This document shows, piece by piece, positions 47,839 to 60,494 of a DNA stretch of 64,000 bases. Under the pieces are notes generated by a model. That model had not been told where the DNA came from, searched no databases, and worked only from the letters and a program-made list of their open reading frames with translations. Each line of letters opens with the position of its first letter. The first letter of the stretch is position 1. This DNA comes from Allacma fusca (Eukaryota > Arthropoda > Collembola > Symphypleona > Sminthuridae), in NCBI GenBank assembly GCA_947179485.1, contig OX359245.1, positions 40,845,067 to 40,909,066 on the forward strand, in the 5' to 3' direction. The translations under genes were made by a program, and so were the position numbers.

Positions 47839-50800
47839 TGTCAAGCCTTCCAAAGGCTTCTCATGCAGCTCGTTTTCGTTCGGACACTTCTGAATAGTTT
47901 TTGGGAGTGAATTGACGTAAAAGCAGGTCAGGGTTTTGGAAATAACGGGTGTTCACTTTCGGTCTAGTCACACAACTCACTCGCCTCTGTATCAGATTTT
48001 AATATTGGGAAATGCAAGTCCTTATGTGCCCTTGTGTGTGTGTATGTGTGAATGTGAATGAAGCGGATTTTGAGTTGGAGTTGAAATGTATTACAAAAAA
48101 GTACTTATACATGGAAAGTCCTATGGGGAATTTAGTAGGACTTTTGTATATGTACGTCCCAAGTGTGGAAATGTAGAAGTGGATGAGTCCAAATGGATCG
48201 ATATATCTTGTAAACCGCACCCAATGCCTTGCGCCGGCGTCGGCTTCATTGACAAGGCAAGAGCTATATGCTGCGAGTGTGACTGTGACTGTCTGTATTC
48301 TGTATGTGTGTGTGTGTATTGCAGATGTGGAATGTGAATGTTGTAGGGCTGAAGGGCTGATAGTGAGTCGGCTGTCAGGCAGGATAGACCAGTCTTAGAC
48401 TGATGCTGAAGTACTGACTGCAACATTGAGTGAGTGACTGATGACTGACTGAGACTGCGACTGATAAATCTAACTACAGCTGAAGACTTTGACTGACTTA
48501 GACTTATTTCTGGTTCAGGGGACTGACTGAGACTGAGACGAACGCTTAAACCAATGTAGGAATCAAGAAAAATCATAAAGCGTACATACCGTATCTAGCG
48601 GAGCAAAAATCTACATTGAAAATATTTGAGTTTTTCGTAGTATTTTACAAAAGCAGATTAAAGGTCATCAATCGTATTGAAATGCAGCACAAGAAAATTA
48701 CAAAAAGTATGTATTTTTGAAAATTACACGCTGCCCTCTGGGACTGAGACTGATTCCAGTGACTCTTATAATGACTGTGACTGACTGAGACTCATAGGAA
48801 ACGGCAAACAGACTTAAGGACTGACTGACTGATCAGAAACTTAAGACTGATTTTGACTTGGACTGAAAAAGGTAGGGACTGGTGGATCCTGCTGTCAGGC
48901 CGTTATCTTTTGAGGTATTTTGTACGTTATGTGTTATGGTATAGGTAGATTTGTGCCTTGCTTCTACTTCTATCAGTAGTGGTTGAAGCTGTGCATATTT
49001 TAGGGATAGCACCAACAGCAATAGCAAGAGCAAGCAGCACTATTAACCGTAATGTATGGTTAACTCCATGCTGTGTTTACTGTGTTATTCAAAGGGTGTG
49101 TGATAAAGCAAGGCTATGCAGGAGCAGGAGCGCGTCATGTACGGTTTTAGATTCTATGCGTTTGTATATAGCGGATGATGACGGCACACGTTAAAAAGCG
49201 GCAGCTACCACTCGGAACCAGAGTTGGGCAAGTTGGAGTCTGAGATGTAAATTTTAGAAAAAGGGATTTCGTAGGGGAAGGGTACGATGGATTCGGAAGT
49301 GGTATTAAAAGTATTTAGCGAATAAATAATAATTTAAATGTAGTGTTTTAAGCGTTTGGGAGGTATGAGAATTTTTGATGGGGTATAGTGATACGGGGAA
49401 GACTGATGGCTGAAAGGAATAGTTTTGGGGGCTGGAGTTGAAAGACCTGAATTTCGAGGTGTGGGGTTGATAGCTTGTTTTTATGTAGAACATTGTACCC
49501 GTGAAAATATTTTTAAAAAATTGAGAGCATTTTTAAAGGATTTACTGGGCGGGACTAATAAGGTTGTGTATGAAAAAATATTTTTGGGTGATTATCAGAG
49601 TAAGTTAATGGGGACAAATTTTTGGTTATGCCGGAAAATTTGGCTTAAATGAGGGATTGCTTTGGGTGTGGAGTTTTAATAGTTTTTTAATGTCGTTTTT
49701 AATGAGGATTGATTAAAAATGATCTGTGGAAGGTGTGCTGGAGAGTTTTAGAAGAATGTGAATGGGGTTGGGGGATGGCATGGGGTATCAGGTCTGGAGT
49801 GGATGCAATTATTTTAACGAGGGATCCGTTGTTTTCTGTTCTGTGGTGACGGGGTTTTAATGGGTGAGCTGTAATAATCCGTTTTGGGGAGATTTATCTG
49901 TTAGTTTTAGCAGTGGTAGTAATTATTACATTAGGTACATATATAGTGCTCTCGGTAGGAGCATCACTTAAAGGATCTGTTAAATGGCAATTGTAAAATT
50001 TCTTGGAGAGAGGGATTACTGTGATTAGAAATGTCTTAATGTTTTCGGTTTTGCCTCAAATCGAGCAGTTGTAAGTTTCTAGCCCAGTTTTTATTTTTAT
50101 TTCTGGTTCGACTAAAATTTTATAAATCCGTATTGAGTCCGTATTCTTTGGAGGAGAGGACCCAGTTCCTAGCCAATTAGTTACTACGCAGGTCTTATAT
50201 GTAGTCCATAGTCCTTATTGATTAGCTATCTGATGATGTTTTTAAAACTTTGCTAGCTAAAACTGTTTGTGTTCAAGAAACCTTACGGAGTAAGCAGTAG
50301 GTGGGTATTTTAAGGAAAGTAGTTTTCATTTAAAATACAAAATTTTATATTTTGTATTTTAAATTATCTATCATGTATTGTATTTTTATCTGTATTTTAT
50401 TAATACAACCTAAGGGATGTTGCTTTGTACTCTCCATATTTAACTTCAGGTATTTTATTTTGAATTTTATCATCGAAGACTATTATTTTGCATAGCTCTG
50501 CCTACTTACCACATAACCCTATGTTTGGAAACGACGTGTTACATTATGTAAAACTAAAAATATATCCAATCCAAAAGCAAACTGTGCACACTCTGAATAC
50601 GGTCATTTTCTCTTCAGCGTCAAAAGCTTTCCCACATTTTTCCGTTTACCACCATTTAATTTCCTCCTGCATAGTTACGTTATAAGAGTAAGTTATTACT
50701 TAGAAGCCAAAGTGTGCTATTTTCCCAGATGCTTCTGTAATAGTACATAGAATGAACCGTCCTATCCTCACAAAATAATTTCACCCCGGGACTCATGCTG

Positions 50801-52401
50801 TAATTTAAATATTTGATGAGTTGATTATGAATTTAAAAGCAATTTACGCTTGTATGTAATTTTTTAATCCAATCTATTTCAAAATATTTTATGACTGCTG
50901 TATAAACCAAGTACAATAATATACTAACAACAACATCTACTAGCCAAAACTCTCGGGACTCTGCCCAGCACTGCTCAACTGGGGTAAATCGAGACTGAGA
51001 CACTCCTTCCTGCCTCTGCCTATATGCCCTAATCAACTTCGCTATTTCTCACTCTCCCCGTCCTTGCCATTAAAGTTCGGGTGTTTCCATTATTCATATC
51101 CTTCATTTCCTGCCCCATCCTCCCTAAAAAACCCCATCTTAAAGTTAAAATCTCCCGAAATAGTAAATCTCCCTATCCTGATGCAAATCTCTGAACTGTC
51201 TGGATTTATGTCTTGTAACGAGTCCTGGAGCAATTAGCTAATAGTATTTCTGTATTTGATCGACCTGATATTAAAACCATCTTACAAGGAAGCAAAACCA
51301 GGTCGTAAAGTCTAAAAGTTATTTCACGGGTCAATCGCTACTGTTATGAATGTTTCAAGCCTCATTGACCACTCTCAAAACCAGTTGGATCTGGATTTTA
51401 AATTGGAACTAATAAAAAAAACCTTGTCTACACAATCATCCCAGCATGAGCAACATTCCTACAGTATAACATCCAAAAATGACTCACTTTGGCCCAGAAC
51501 CGACAATTCCAACTAAAAGTCCAATGGTAGTTTTGTTGGATAAACTTTTTTGTGCATCATAACCTAATGGGAAATTAATTGTGGGAGAATTAGTGTGCGG
51601 ATGTGTGCTTGCATGGGCGCTGATTCTGTGCGAGCACAGAACACATTGCAACTCTTATTCTGAGTATTGTGACCTTGCTAGGCTAATCCTAACTTCGCTT
51701 TATTCATATTCCAATGTACACACACTCGAGACCGAATTCTTTTTTGCTTATCATGTAAAAAAACTGTCCCTGCATTATACATGAGCATGTATACGTTTTA
51801 CAAGTACTCCAACCCACGTCCTTGCCCGCATTAAAAATAAGAATGACTTCATATGCCGTGTCCTCAGTCCTCTGCAATTTTGAAGCACCTTTTAATCCAA
51901 GCTGATTCAGCAGCGCGAGTTATTTTAAAATCCTAAAAAAATTACTTCTGGGAATTATTTTTCAAATCCCATTTTTACAAATTAATATGACCCCGGAAAT
52001 GTGAAAGTTTGTTCAAGTTGTCAATAAAAAAATTTAATTAAAATTTATTTTATGTGTATGTATGTATGGCAAGGTCATTAAAATTTAAGGGGAATAAAAA
52101 GTTTATGAAATATACGCGGGGGGGGGGGGGGTTTAAGGCATTTGTGTGGGGAATGAAGCTAATGGGGTACTGTGAGACTGAAATATTATAACGTGTAGTT
52201 CAATAATAGACCATGGTATTGTGGAATTTATATAGGAAACTGTTTTTACATATTACAAGTTTTTATTAACACATAAAAATTGACAAAAAAAAATCTATTG
52301 GTTAATGTATGTACTTTACAGCTTTGGGTTTATTACAAATATAATTAAAATAGGTTTTTTTTGTGTACGGTACTGAATGTGATCACGGGGATTAATAGTA
52401 A
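47839..52401. other. Intergenic region between alpha-spectrin and the PAN gene
   Basis: It holds the presumed alpha-spectrin promoter and noncoding first exon, imperfect GACTGA repeats (48370-48890), a G(14)-like run near 52113-52131 and otherwise featureless sequence. No exon with splice and domain support was seen. A poly(A) signal for the PAN gene (tttatt on the plus strand, AATAAA on the minus) lies at 52329-52334. Confidence 0.45.
48370..48890. repeat. Imperfect GACTGA/CTGACT repeats upstream of alpha-spectrin
   Basis: Two clusters (48390-48545 and 48740-48880) where GACTGA, GACTGACT and GAGACTG words recur with changing spacing, separated by ordinary sequence. It looks like a decayed tetranucleotide-derived satellite. 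It sits 1-1.6 kb upstream of the spectrin start codon, near the expected promoter. Confidence 0.65.
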
Positions 52402-55400
52402 TTACTGAGATGCTACACTGCTAGGTGGGGGGTTGGGATTAGCATTGGGGCTTGTATTACTACTGGGATTTAGTCTCTTAGTGACCTTCACAATCCTCAC
52501 GGGCTTCCTCGGTGTCCTCCGATTGACCCGAGTGGCATTCTCGGCAAATACTCCCTCATCCTCAAGAATATTCCCGAATTTGACGGGCTCATGGGGATGT
52601 GTTTGGATGGATTGGGCAATGTGAGCTGGGGCGGTGGTATTTGTGGGGAAGTCCTCACTGGAGGAGCTGGAAGTGTCTAGCTTGAAATCCGCAGGGGATC
52701 CTTTGAACAGGAGCAGGGCATTGTCTTTGGTAAGGTTGGCCACTTCAGAGTTGGTCAAGGAATTGATTGTAGGGGGAGGGCGGTCATGGAGGTAAGACAC
52801 GGTCGGACTGTAGTCATTTCGATCATGTAGAGCTCGATGATTGCAGGAACGCCAGATATTATGAGAAGGCCCTGAACCCACGTAGCACCTGCAAATATTA
52901 CAATGATACATTGTATATCCCAACGCGGGAAGGAAATTCAAAAAAATACAAGTACGTTTCGTATTTTTTACCAAGGAACAGCTAATCCCCGAGAGTAACC
53001 ACAAAAGTGATCCGGTCGGCAGCAGAAATCCCAAGACCCGGCCTCATCCACTTGACAGTAATAAAACCCGGCTTCACGATTCTGACGACAGGATCGTAGA
53101 CACCTTTCCCCATTGACAGTCTTGTCATCCGTTCCTACAAAAACAATCAAAAAATAAATTACAAATTTTCAGAGTAAATATACTGCAAAATAAAGGAATG
53201 GAATCATAATAAAATTGCCCAAAGTTTGAAACTACCTGTAAAATTTTAATTTGAATGTTTTGCATTTGAATTTAAAATTTAAGGCTCTTTGAGTAATTAT
53301 GTGACATATTAGTTGGGAACTTACGCGGGTAGTAGGTACCGCCACTGGAACCGCCACCTCCACCGATGCCCATGCCCCCGCCCCCGCCACTGGAACCGCC
53401 CCAACCTCCGCCTCCTCCTCCGCCTGAAACCCGGTACCCTCCGCCACCTCCTGACCCACCGCTACCTCCAGCTACTCCGCCACCACTGCTGGGATGGTAG
53501 TACCCGTAGCGGTTGTAGTCATCGACCCTTCTATCATCATAAAAGCCTTTCGTATTAGGAGAGTACCTATCGGCATGCCCGTACCTCGGAGGGTAGTCTT
53601 GAGTCATGGGCCGACTGGCGTAGCGATCATCATACCGCCCAGTGTCGTAGTACCTGTTCGAGCCGCCCTCATAGTACCGGTTGCTGGTACTACTAGGAGG
53701 GGTGTATTGGGAGCCGGTGTCATAGCGGCGGTTGTTGTCAAAGTATGTGGTGGAGCCTCCGGCATAGCGGTTGTTGTTGCTGTTACTGTTGTAGTCATAC
53801 CTGCGGTTGTCCATGGGGTAACGGTTATCAGCAGGGTAACGGTTATCAACAGGGTGACGGTTATCAACGGGGTGACGATTGTCAACGGGGTGACGGTTGT
53901 CGACCGGGTAACGGTTATCAGGGTAGCGATTATCTTCCCGCCGGCAACTTGGGTCCGCCCTTTCGTCATAGTAGTAGATCACGGCATTTTCGTAGCGGTC
54001 TCTGGAAGGGACGAAATCTCTCTCTCGGAGATCCCTCTCTTCAAAATCTGAGAGTTGGCAACTCCCGCCCGTTGAGGAGGTCAGACGGAAGGACATTGTT
54101 TTGCAGGGGAACCGGAGGACGTCCATACTTCTTAAGCATTCTACCCGACATTCCTCGACTGTCTTTACTGGGAATGTGGCACGGGACTGCTCTGGGGCAA
54201 GGTAGCTATCTTGCTTTAGCTTGACGAGACAGGCTGAAATTTGAATGAAAACGGAGTTTGTCTGGTTCTCATTTTAAAGGGATTAAGTACTGTAATTTCC
54301 AATTTTAAGTGCCATGCTAAATTTTGTAAGGCTGGCATAATTATTTTATGGTTTTCGACACTAAAGGCGACTAGCCATTTAAGCTCTAGGAATGCTTGGA
54401 AATTGTTAAAAGCAGCAGTCGAATTCTTCGTGTTAATTTTGTTTTTGTCCGGGTCAAATACAGACAAACAATCAGGAGTTGGACTTATTAATTTTAAATG
54501 TTAATGCTGGCGTCAAGTTGACGATTACTGATCTACAATAATTTTTCTGTGCATAAAATCCAACGAAACCATGTTCATATTTTTTTCAAGCTAATGATAC
54601 TATAATTGTACCCGGTCCACATTTCGGGTCAAACTTTTCATTCAAGTCGATTAAAGTAGAGTTATGAAAACATCTGCGTCCTGTTCTGGTCTTAAATAGA
54701 TTTCTGAACCTGAACTTGACATTCCATTAATATTACTAGTAATAAGAGGTTAAGGGGGTAGAAAATAGATTATACATTTAATTACTTGAACCTTCAAGTC
54801 TGGTTTAGATTCCAGTTTGGGACTTGTTAATTCCGCTACCCAAACACAACTCTATGGGGCTAGTCATGTCACACAAATTTACTAAGGTGGTCCAAGTCGT
54901 AACTAAATAGGGTAGTGCATATCTGCAGAAGCTACGATTTTGTCGATTGGTGAAGGTTATAGACTACGACCTGTAGAACTGGCAAAGTGCAATAAAGCCA
55001 TGCTGAAATTTCAATATGGAGACTATATTTTTTTCCGGATGAACTAAAAAGCTGGTAATCCTTACGTGAAACTTTGTCAGCAACAAGACATAACTACCCA
55101 GAAGCTACAGAAAGCGAGGAAAACACAGACCTTCCTTCCGCTTGTCATAATATGGAGGATCAGTCGTAGTGACCCGTCGGTCATCAGAGACGGTACTACT
55201 AGTAGGATGAATAACCTGGCCGACGCCCGTGCTTGAGACAGTACTAACACCCACAGGGTCCCGCCCCCCTTGGACCCTGTCCCGATCCCTGTCATTACTT
55301 GGAATTCTATCCCGATCCCTGTCATTGCTTGGGATTCTATCCCGATCCCTGTCATTGCTTGGGATCCTATCCCGATCCCTGTCATTGACTGGGACCCTAT

Positions 55401-58400
55401 CCCGCTCCCTGTCATTGATGGGTACCCTATCCCGTTCCCTGTCTTGACTTGGAATTCTATCCCGATCCCTGTCATTGATGGGTACCCTATCCCTGTCATT
55501 GCTGGGTACTCTATCCCGATCACGCTCTCTTTCCCTCTCCCTCTCGCGCTCTCTCTCCCGCTCCCGACCCATCAAGTCCTGGTGACGGTCGTACTGGGAG
55601 GATTGGGGGGGTGGTGCATATGAAGGAGGTAGCCTTGTATACGCAGGCGGTTTGGGTAAGTAGTCGCCTCCACCAAAACCAACCCCTACACTCACGTCCG
55701 TAATGGGTGAGAGTGGTCCATTGTTCGGTCCATGTGATGGGATCTTAAGATTACCCCCTACAGCATTACTACTGTCTACCGTACCTGGTCGGGGTGGGTA
55801 CGGGTCATTTCGATCTTGAGGCCGGTCATAGTAACTCCCGGGTCGACGACTGTGGTAATCATACCGGTCTCGATCCCTATCTCGGTCCCTGTCCCGGTCA
55901 ACGTATCCGCCGCCCCCTGTTGCAGGTCTGTACTGATCATTGTACCGGTTGTCCTCCGGCCTCTTGTTCAAATACTGGTCATACAAGACACAGTCCGCCC
56001 CCATGAGTCGGCCCATCTCAAAAAGGTCATAATCCGGGTCACTCAGGATGTTCTGGGTCGGGAGTCTCGTGATATCAACATCATGCAACAGGCAATTGTC
56101 CAGGTCATTCTGGTCCCGGCGGTGGAACGGGTCACGCTCACGACCTCTTTCGGTGTGTCTAAAATTTATGAAACATTTTCCCGGTCACTCGAACGCTTCC
56201 TATAATTTCCAATCCCTATACAGCAAGGCTTCATTACAGCAATAGAGTCTAAGCACATTCCACCTCTGCTCTCATAATTGAGCCCAATCCCCAAAATGGC
56301 AATACATACATATAATTTAAAGTAGATACCTATAAAAGTGTATATACCCTCTTTTCAAGTCTGAGTCTGGAGTGCGCACTCAAGTGTCAAGTTCGCATTA
56401 TATATTTTCCAAAACCCTGACCCGTTAAGGAGCTTTAAACTCTATGGCTTCAAAATCCCATTTAAAACTATGAGTGATCTTTATACACCCGGCCATTAAA
56501 CTTTGACTTCAGGAATTATAAAATTCCTTGAAAAAGATCCTGAGATGTTCCGCACGCAATCCCTTCCTCCCTGTCATAAAAATGTGGAGAAAAATCCAAG
56601 TTGTGGACTTACCGGAAGCTAAAGGCACGGCAGCGGAACAGAGCCGTCGTACACAAATGTTCACACTGACTGGGCGTTGACACAGCATGGGCGGACTTGA
56701 CCAATTGATTCAGTTTTGCTCCTCGCCGGGATACCAAAGCACACACTGTAAATAAATATAACGATCATACCAAAATCCATCAAACAAAATTGCAATAATT
56801 GAAATTGAAAGCCTGAAAGCTTTATTTAAAAAAAAAACTCCTCTAAAAATTTATTTCCCCACTAAAAAAGGCTTCTTCAAATCCTTACATAAATTATCAT
56901 TTACCATCAAAATATCACAGGATCTCATCCATGATCAAAGGGAGACATTATTGTGGGAGCTCTAACGGAGGATTAAATTCCAAAAGAGTAATATACGCCT
57001 CACTCAGTGTGAGGACAAAAGTATAAACAAACATCCGATTACAAAACACACGCTCAACAAATACCTTTTTCAATTAAATGTTAACCTTGAAGGATTTTTT
57101 CCAAAATGAGTCTAACGGAGGTCCCAATCAATACACAATGAGAGGTGTGGCTAGGATTCCCATTGTATCAGGCCAGACTCTCTGAATGGACTGGGGTAAA
57201 CTGTATCTTTCTTTTTTTTTATGTAATATCCTAATAAATGGGAGTTACACATGAGACTCAATTTCTGTCTCCCATGCCCAAAAAATCCCACACACAGGAG
57301 CTAACAATAATTGTACGGATGGGGAACGAAACCTGGAAATCATTTTGTGTAGATAAATCCTACTACAGTGGCGGCAGAGTTGATAAAAATGATAAAGGAG
57401 TCGTAATTTGTTTTGGGAACCATAAATTAAATCCAACCTCGGCAAGAAAAAAATTACCTCCAAAATGTGCCCCAATACTGGAAGTAGTTTTGCAATGGGG
57501 CTCCCGTTGGAAGAAATCGTAGTCATAGTCATCCACAAAATCGTACTTTGTTCGGGACGTATCATCCAAGTTAACCAAATAGAACGGGGAGAGTTCGCAG
57601 TTGGCCACGTTATAGGTATAGCCTGATGGCATGTATCTACAGACAGTGTCCATTCCAAATATAAGCGTCTCATGTATCTACATATGTACCTCTAAAACTA
57701 AGAGAATTTTTTCTCTCAAGAAAATCCATGTAAAAAGCCAAAATCCCCAACCCTGGTCCTCTGACATAAACAATAAAAACTGGGAATGTTTTTAAACTTA
57801 ACGGTTTCTTAAAATTTTGTTTAAATTCTGAAGAAATTAAATTGAGTAGGAATTTTATTCGGACCAAAACTGTGGGGTTTTTGTAGCAATTAACGTTTGA
57901 CTTTTTAACGGATGTGATGCAAATAAAGGGTTTTTTTAAAAAAAAAATGGTTTAAGACCTGTAACTAATTGCCCGGCAAATGAAGCCCTTCTCACTTATG
58001 CAAGCCTCTTGACAGTCCTGAAGATTATTCACACTCACGGCCTTGAGGACATGATTCTTCGCCAAGCGCTTCCCGCTCATCAGGCGGTAGAAGCAGTCTG
58101 TCGTTAAAAATCCATTAGGACATCTTCACAGTGTGATTGTGCATCTTGTCATAATTTACAATTTACTCTATAACTATACATACATAGGAAATCCCTCAAC
58201 CCCTACCGAGAGAATTTCCTCTACTGTGAGGCAAACAGTGATATTTTTAAGACTTATCATTTCCATGAATTTTTTCTTTAAAATTTGGGTGCAAAATAAT
58301 ATTCGCAAAAATAACTCAAGTTTGGCAAAATTGTTACAGTATTTCTGGGTGTGCATGAAACTAATTACGTGTGTTCATATAATTATTATGCATGTACAGA

Positions 58401-60494
58401 CGACTGGTCTTGTAATGCTCTGCTGGTAGCTGTGTAATAATTAAAGCTATTTGATTGTGGTTTAGGAAAAGATTTGAAGTTTGAAGTCGTTTTGTGGTTA
58501 TGGTTTTTAGCATAGGATTTCAATTTAATTTTTTTTGTTGAGGTGTTTAAGATTTTTTGAGGTCTGGTGATTTTTTTTGTGGTACTATTTTAAGCTTCCT
58601 TTTCATTAATGCTTGTGTAGTAGGACTGACATGGGCGGTATGTTGTTTGTTGTGAGATTACACTTGAAGATAGACTCATGGGTGCTGCATATTGGAAGAA
58701 GTTTGTATGCAAAGGAAATGCATTAATTTTTTTTTTTTTTTTTTTTTTTTTGAGTGGGAAAGATATAAAAATCTTATGAGGAACAACATGTTTGGGATGT
58801 TGAAGTGTATCCTATGTATATGTAGAGTATGTATCTATTATATATGAGGATGGGCTATAGCAAATACTATTACAGTATAGCTTTGTTTTTTCCCAAGGAA
58901 GAGCTCACCTATGGGGATGCCTTGATTGTGGAGGTGATTAGATGGGGCTTGGAAGAGCGGACTTGTTGGAAGACACTTATCTGTCCTTGACTCAATGTAC
59001 ACATCATAGGCATGATCTTTGTTCACGTCGTCGTACGTTAACGTCACGTTGGTCACACTTCGCGAGTCTCGAAGGGTGCGCGTGGCCAGTTCGCACGTTC
59101 CGTTCGACTGGGAGGAGATACTGGAATAGGCATAGAAAAGCAACGTGGGATTTGCAATTAACATTATTTTGTCGGAGGAAGACGATATCCCCTCCTTCGG
59201 TTTGTTAATGTACCCGTATGCAAAGGCAGCGCAGCCCCTTGTACGGAGACACTCCTCCTCACACTGGGTCAGAGAGACGGAGTTGAGGACCTTCGTGGGA
59301 CGCCCGGTCGCTAGTTTGTAGCCCGTCAGCCATTTTGTATAACATTGGTCTGAAAATCCACCCGAAATAAATTTTTCTGAGGTTATAACCATTAATAATA
59401 ATTTTCTTCCTTAAAAAATATTTGCGGATGATGGCGTCCAATAATAAACCATTTCTAAAAATATTTGGACATTTCATAATGCATGTGCAGCCCCCCCCCC
59501 GAAAAACAAGACATTAATTTTGGGGTCGAAAAATATACCTGGTTTCGAATCATTTTAGAGTCGCAAGAATGAATTTGTTCAAAACATTTTAGGGCGAAAA
59601 GGTTACAGACGCAAAATTTTTAAAACATGAAATAAAAATAGTTTTATTTTAGAAATTTTGAAGGAAATAATTTCCGTTCTAATGTTTTCAGAAGAAATGA
59701 AGTCAGGATTCCAATTTTGAGAACGTATTAAAAATATAGACTATTTTTTGAAGAAGAAAGATCCTTTTTTAAAAAATCGAGGGAATAAAAATGAAGCGTA
59801 TATTCTTTGATTAAAATTTTGTAATTAGCTTTAGACGTAGTTTTTACGTGTTCATGTTTTCAAAGACCTTGGATTTGCGGCTTTAAAGTTTCAAAGATTT
59901 TTTTATTTGTTTGTTTATTTGTTTGTTTGCTTCTTGTGTCTTAAACACTTTTGAGCACGTCCGTTATTCCTCCCTTAAAACGTTTCCATGTTCAAATGTG
60001 AGCAATTGTTTTGTGGAAGACTTCCGGGACTCATATGTTTGCTTCTCAGCAATTTTACGACACTATATTTGTAATCTTGTTCCTGTTTTTACAACTTGTA
60101 CATTCCGGTGTTTAAAATCTACTCAGGGTTATAAGAGAAGTTGATATATTGTGACGAGTCTGTCAAAATTGTAAAGGGTCAAAGGAGGAAATATTTTCCT
60201 GGGAAAAATGAGAATTTTAAACTCGAGTATCTATTTAATAGATTCTTTTAAAAATTTAACTTTTAAAATGCTCCAAACTTTCTTGAACAAATTCACTCCC
60301 CCTTTTCCTAACCAACTTCATCATCCCCCTTCACCCGCCAAAGATTATTTTGACAAAAATAAATCCAATGGTATAAAAGCGTATTTCAGAACCAAATAGG
60401 GCTTACCATGTATTAAGCGCGTGGCGGTCGAGCCTTGGGCCCAAGCAATTATTGTAAAAGCCAGGGAGGCTAGTAATTTGAGGTAAGTCCCCAT
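52402..60494 (-). CDS. Secreted multi-PAN-domain protein with RD-rich and Gly-rich repeats
   Basis: Exons in frame: 60494-60407, 59349-58909 (probably split by an intron at 59213-59121), 58097-57959, 57636-57458, 56745-56613, 56158-55131, 54233-53325, 53134-52972 and 52888-52402. Length is 1,157 aa, or 1,188 if the 93-nt segment is coding. A signal peptide (MGTYLKLLASLAFTIIAWAQ) shows secretion. Four PAN/Apple-like modules follow: about 30-145 (DQCYTKW, CEEECLRTRGCAAF), 146-251 (DCFYRLMSGKRL, CQEACISEKGFICRAI), 252-390 (CEHLCTTALFRCRAFSF) and 639-745 (CRVECLRSMDVLRFPC). Between PAN3 and PAN4 is a DRDR/RERE-rich stretch ending in 10-residue DRDRDRIPSN repeats. After PAN4 come DNRHPV repeats and a Gly/Tyr/Asn-rich segment. 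The C terminus has a Cys-rich module (CLRSCRQN, YYCQVD, WDFCC, PWCYVG) and a basic tail. PAN modules bind proteins or glycans; an extracellular matrix or cuticle role is inferred. I do not recognise the orthologue. Confidence 0.85.
53810..53930 (-). repeat. 18-nt coding tandem repeat (DNRHPV)
   Basis: Six to seven units of 18 nt in the seventh exon of the PAN gene encode DNRYPV, DNRHPV, DNRYPA and DNRYPM. They are followed by a Tyr/Asn/Arg-rich segment and then a Gly-rich one. Extracellular low-complexity Tyr/Gly sequence is common in cuticle and matrix proteins. Confidence 0.8.
55250..55520 (-). repeat. 30-nt coding tandem repeat (DRDRDRIPSN)
   Basis: Inside the sixth exon of the PAN gene, about nine imperfect units of 30 nt (some shortened) encode DRDRDRIPSN, with variants VPIND and VPVND. 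The DNA units stay very similar (tcattgcttgggatcctatc on the plus strand), which suggests recent unit gain and likely length polymorphism. An RERERE tract lies just 5' in the coding direction. Confidence 0.85.

Noticed and set aside
53494-54051. 185-codon plus-strand open frame rich in Val/Ile (and a 159-codon neighbour at 53745-54224)
   Set aside because: It is the antisense of the repeat-rich exon of the PAN gene; the low-complexity repeats leave both strands open. No start context or splice support.
55229-55623. Plus-strand open frames with SRSLSLLGI repeats
   Set aside because: Antisense of the DRDRDRIPSN coding repeat.
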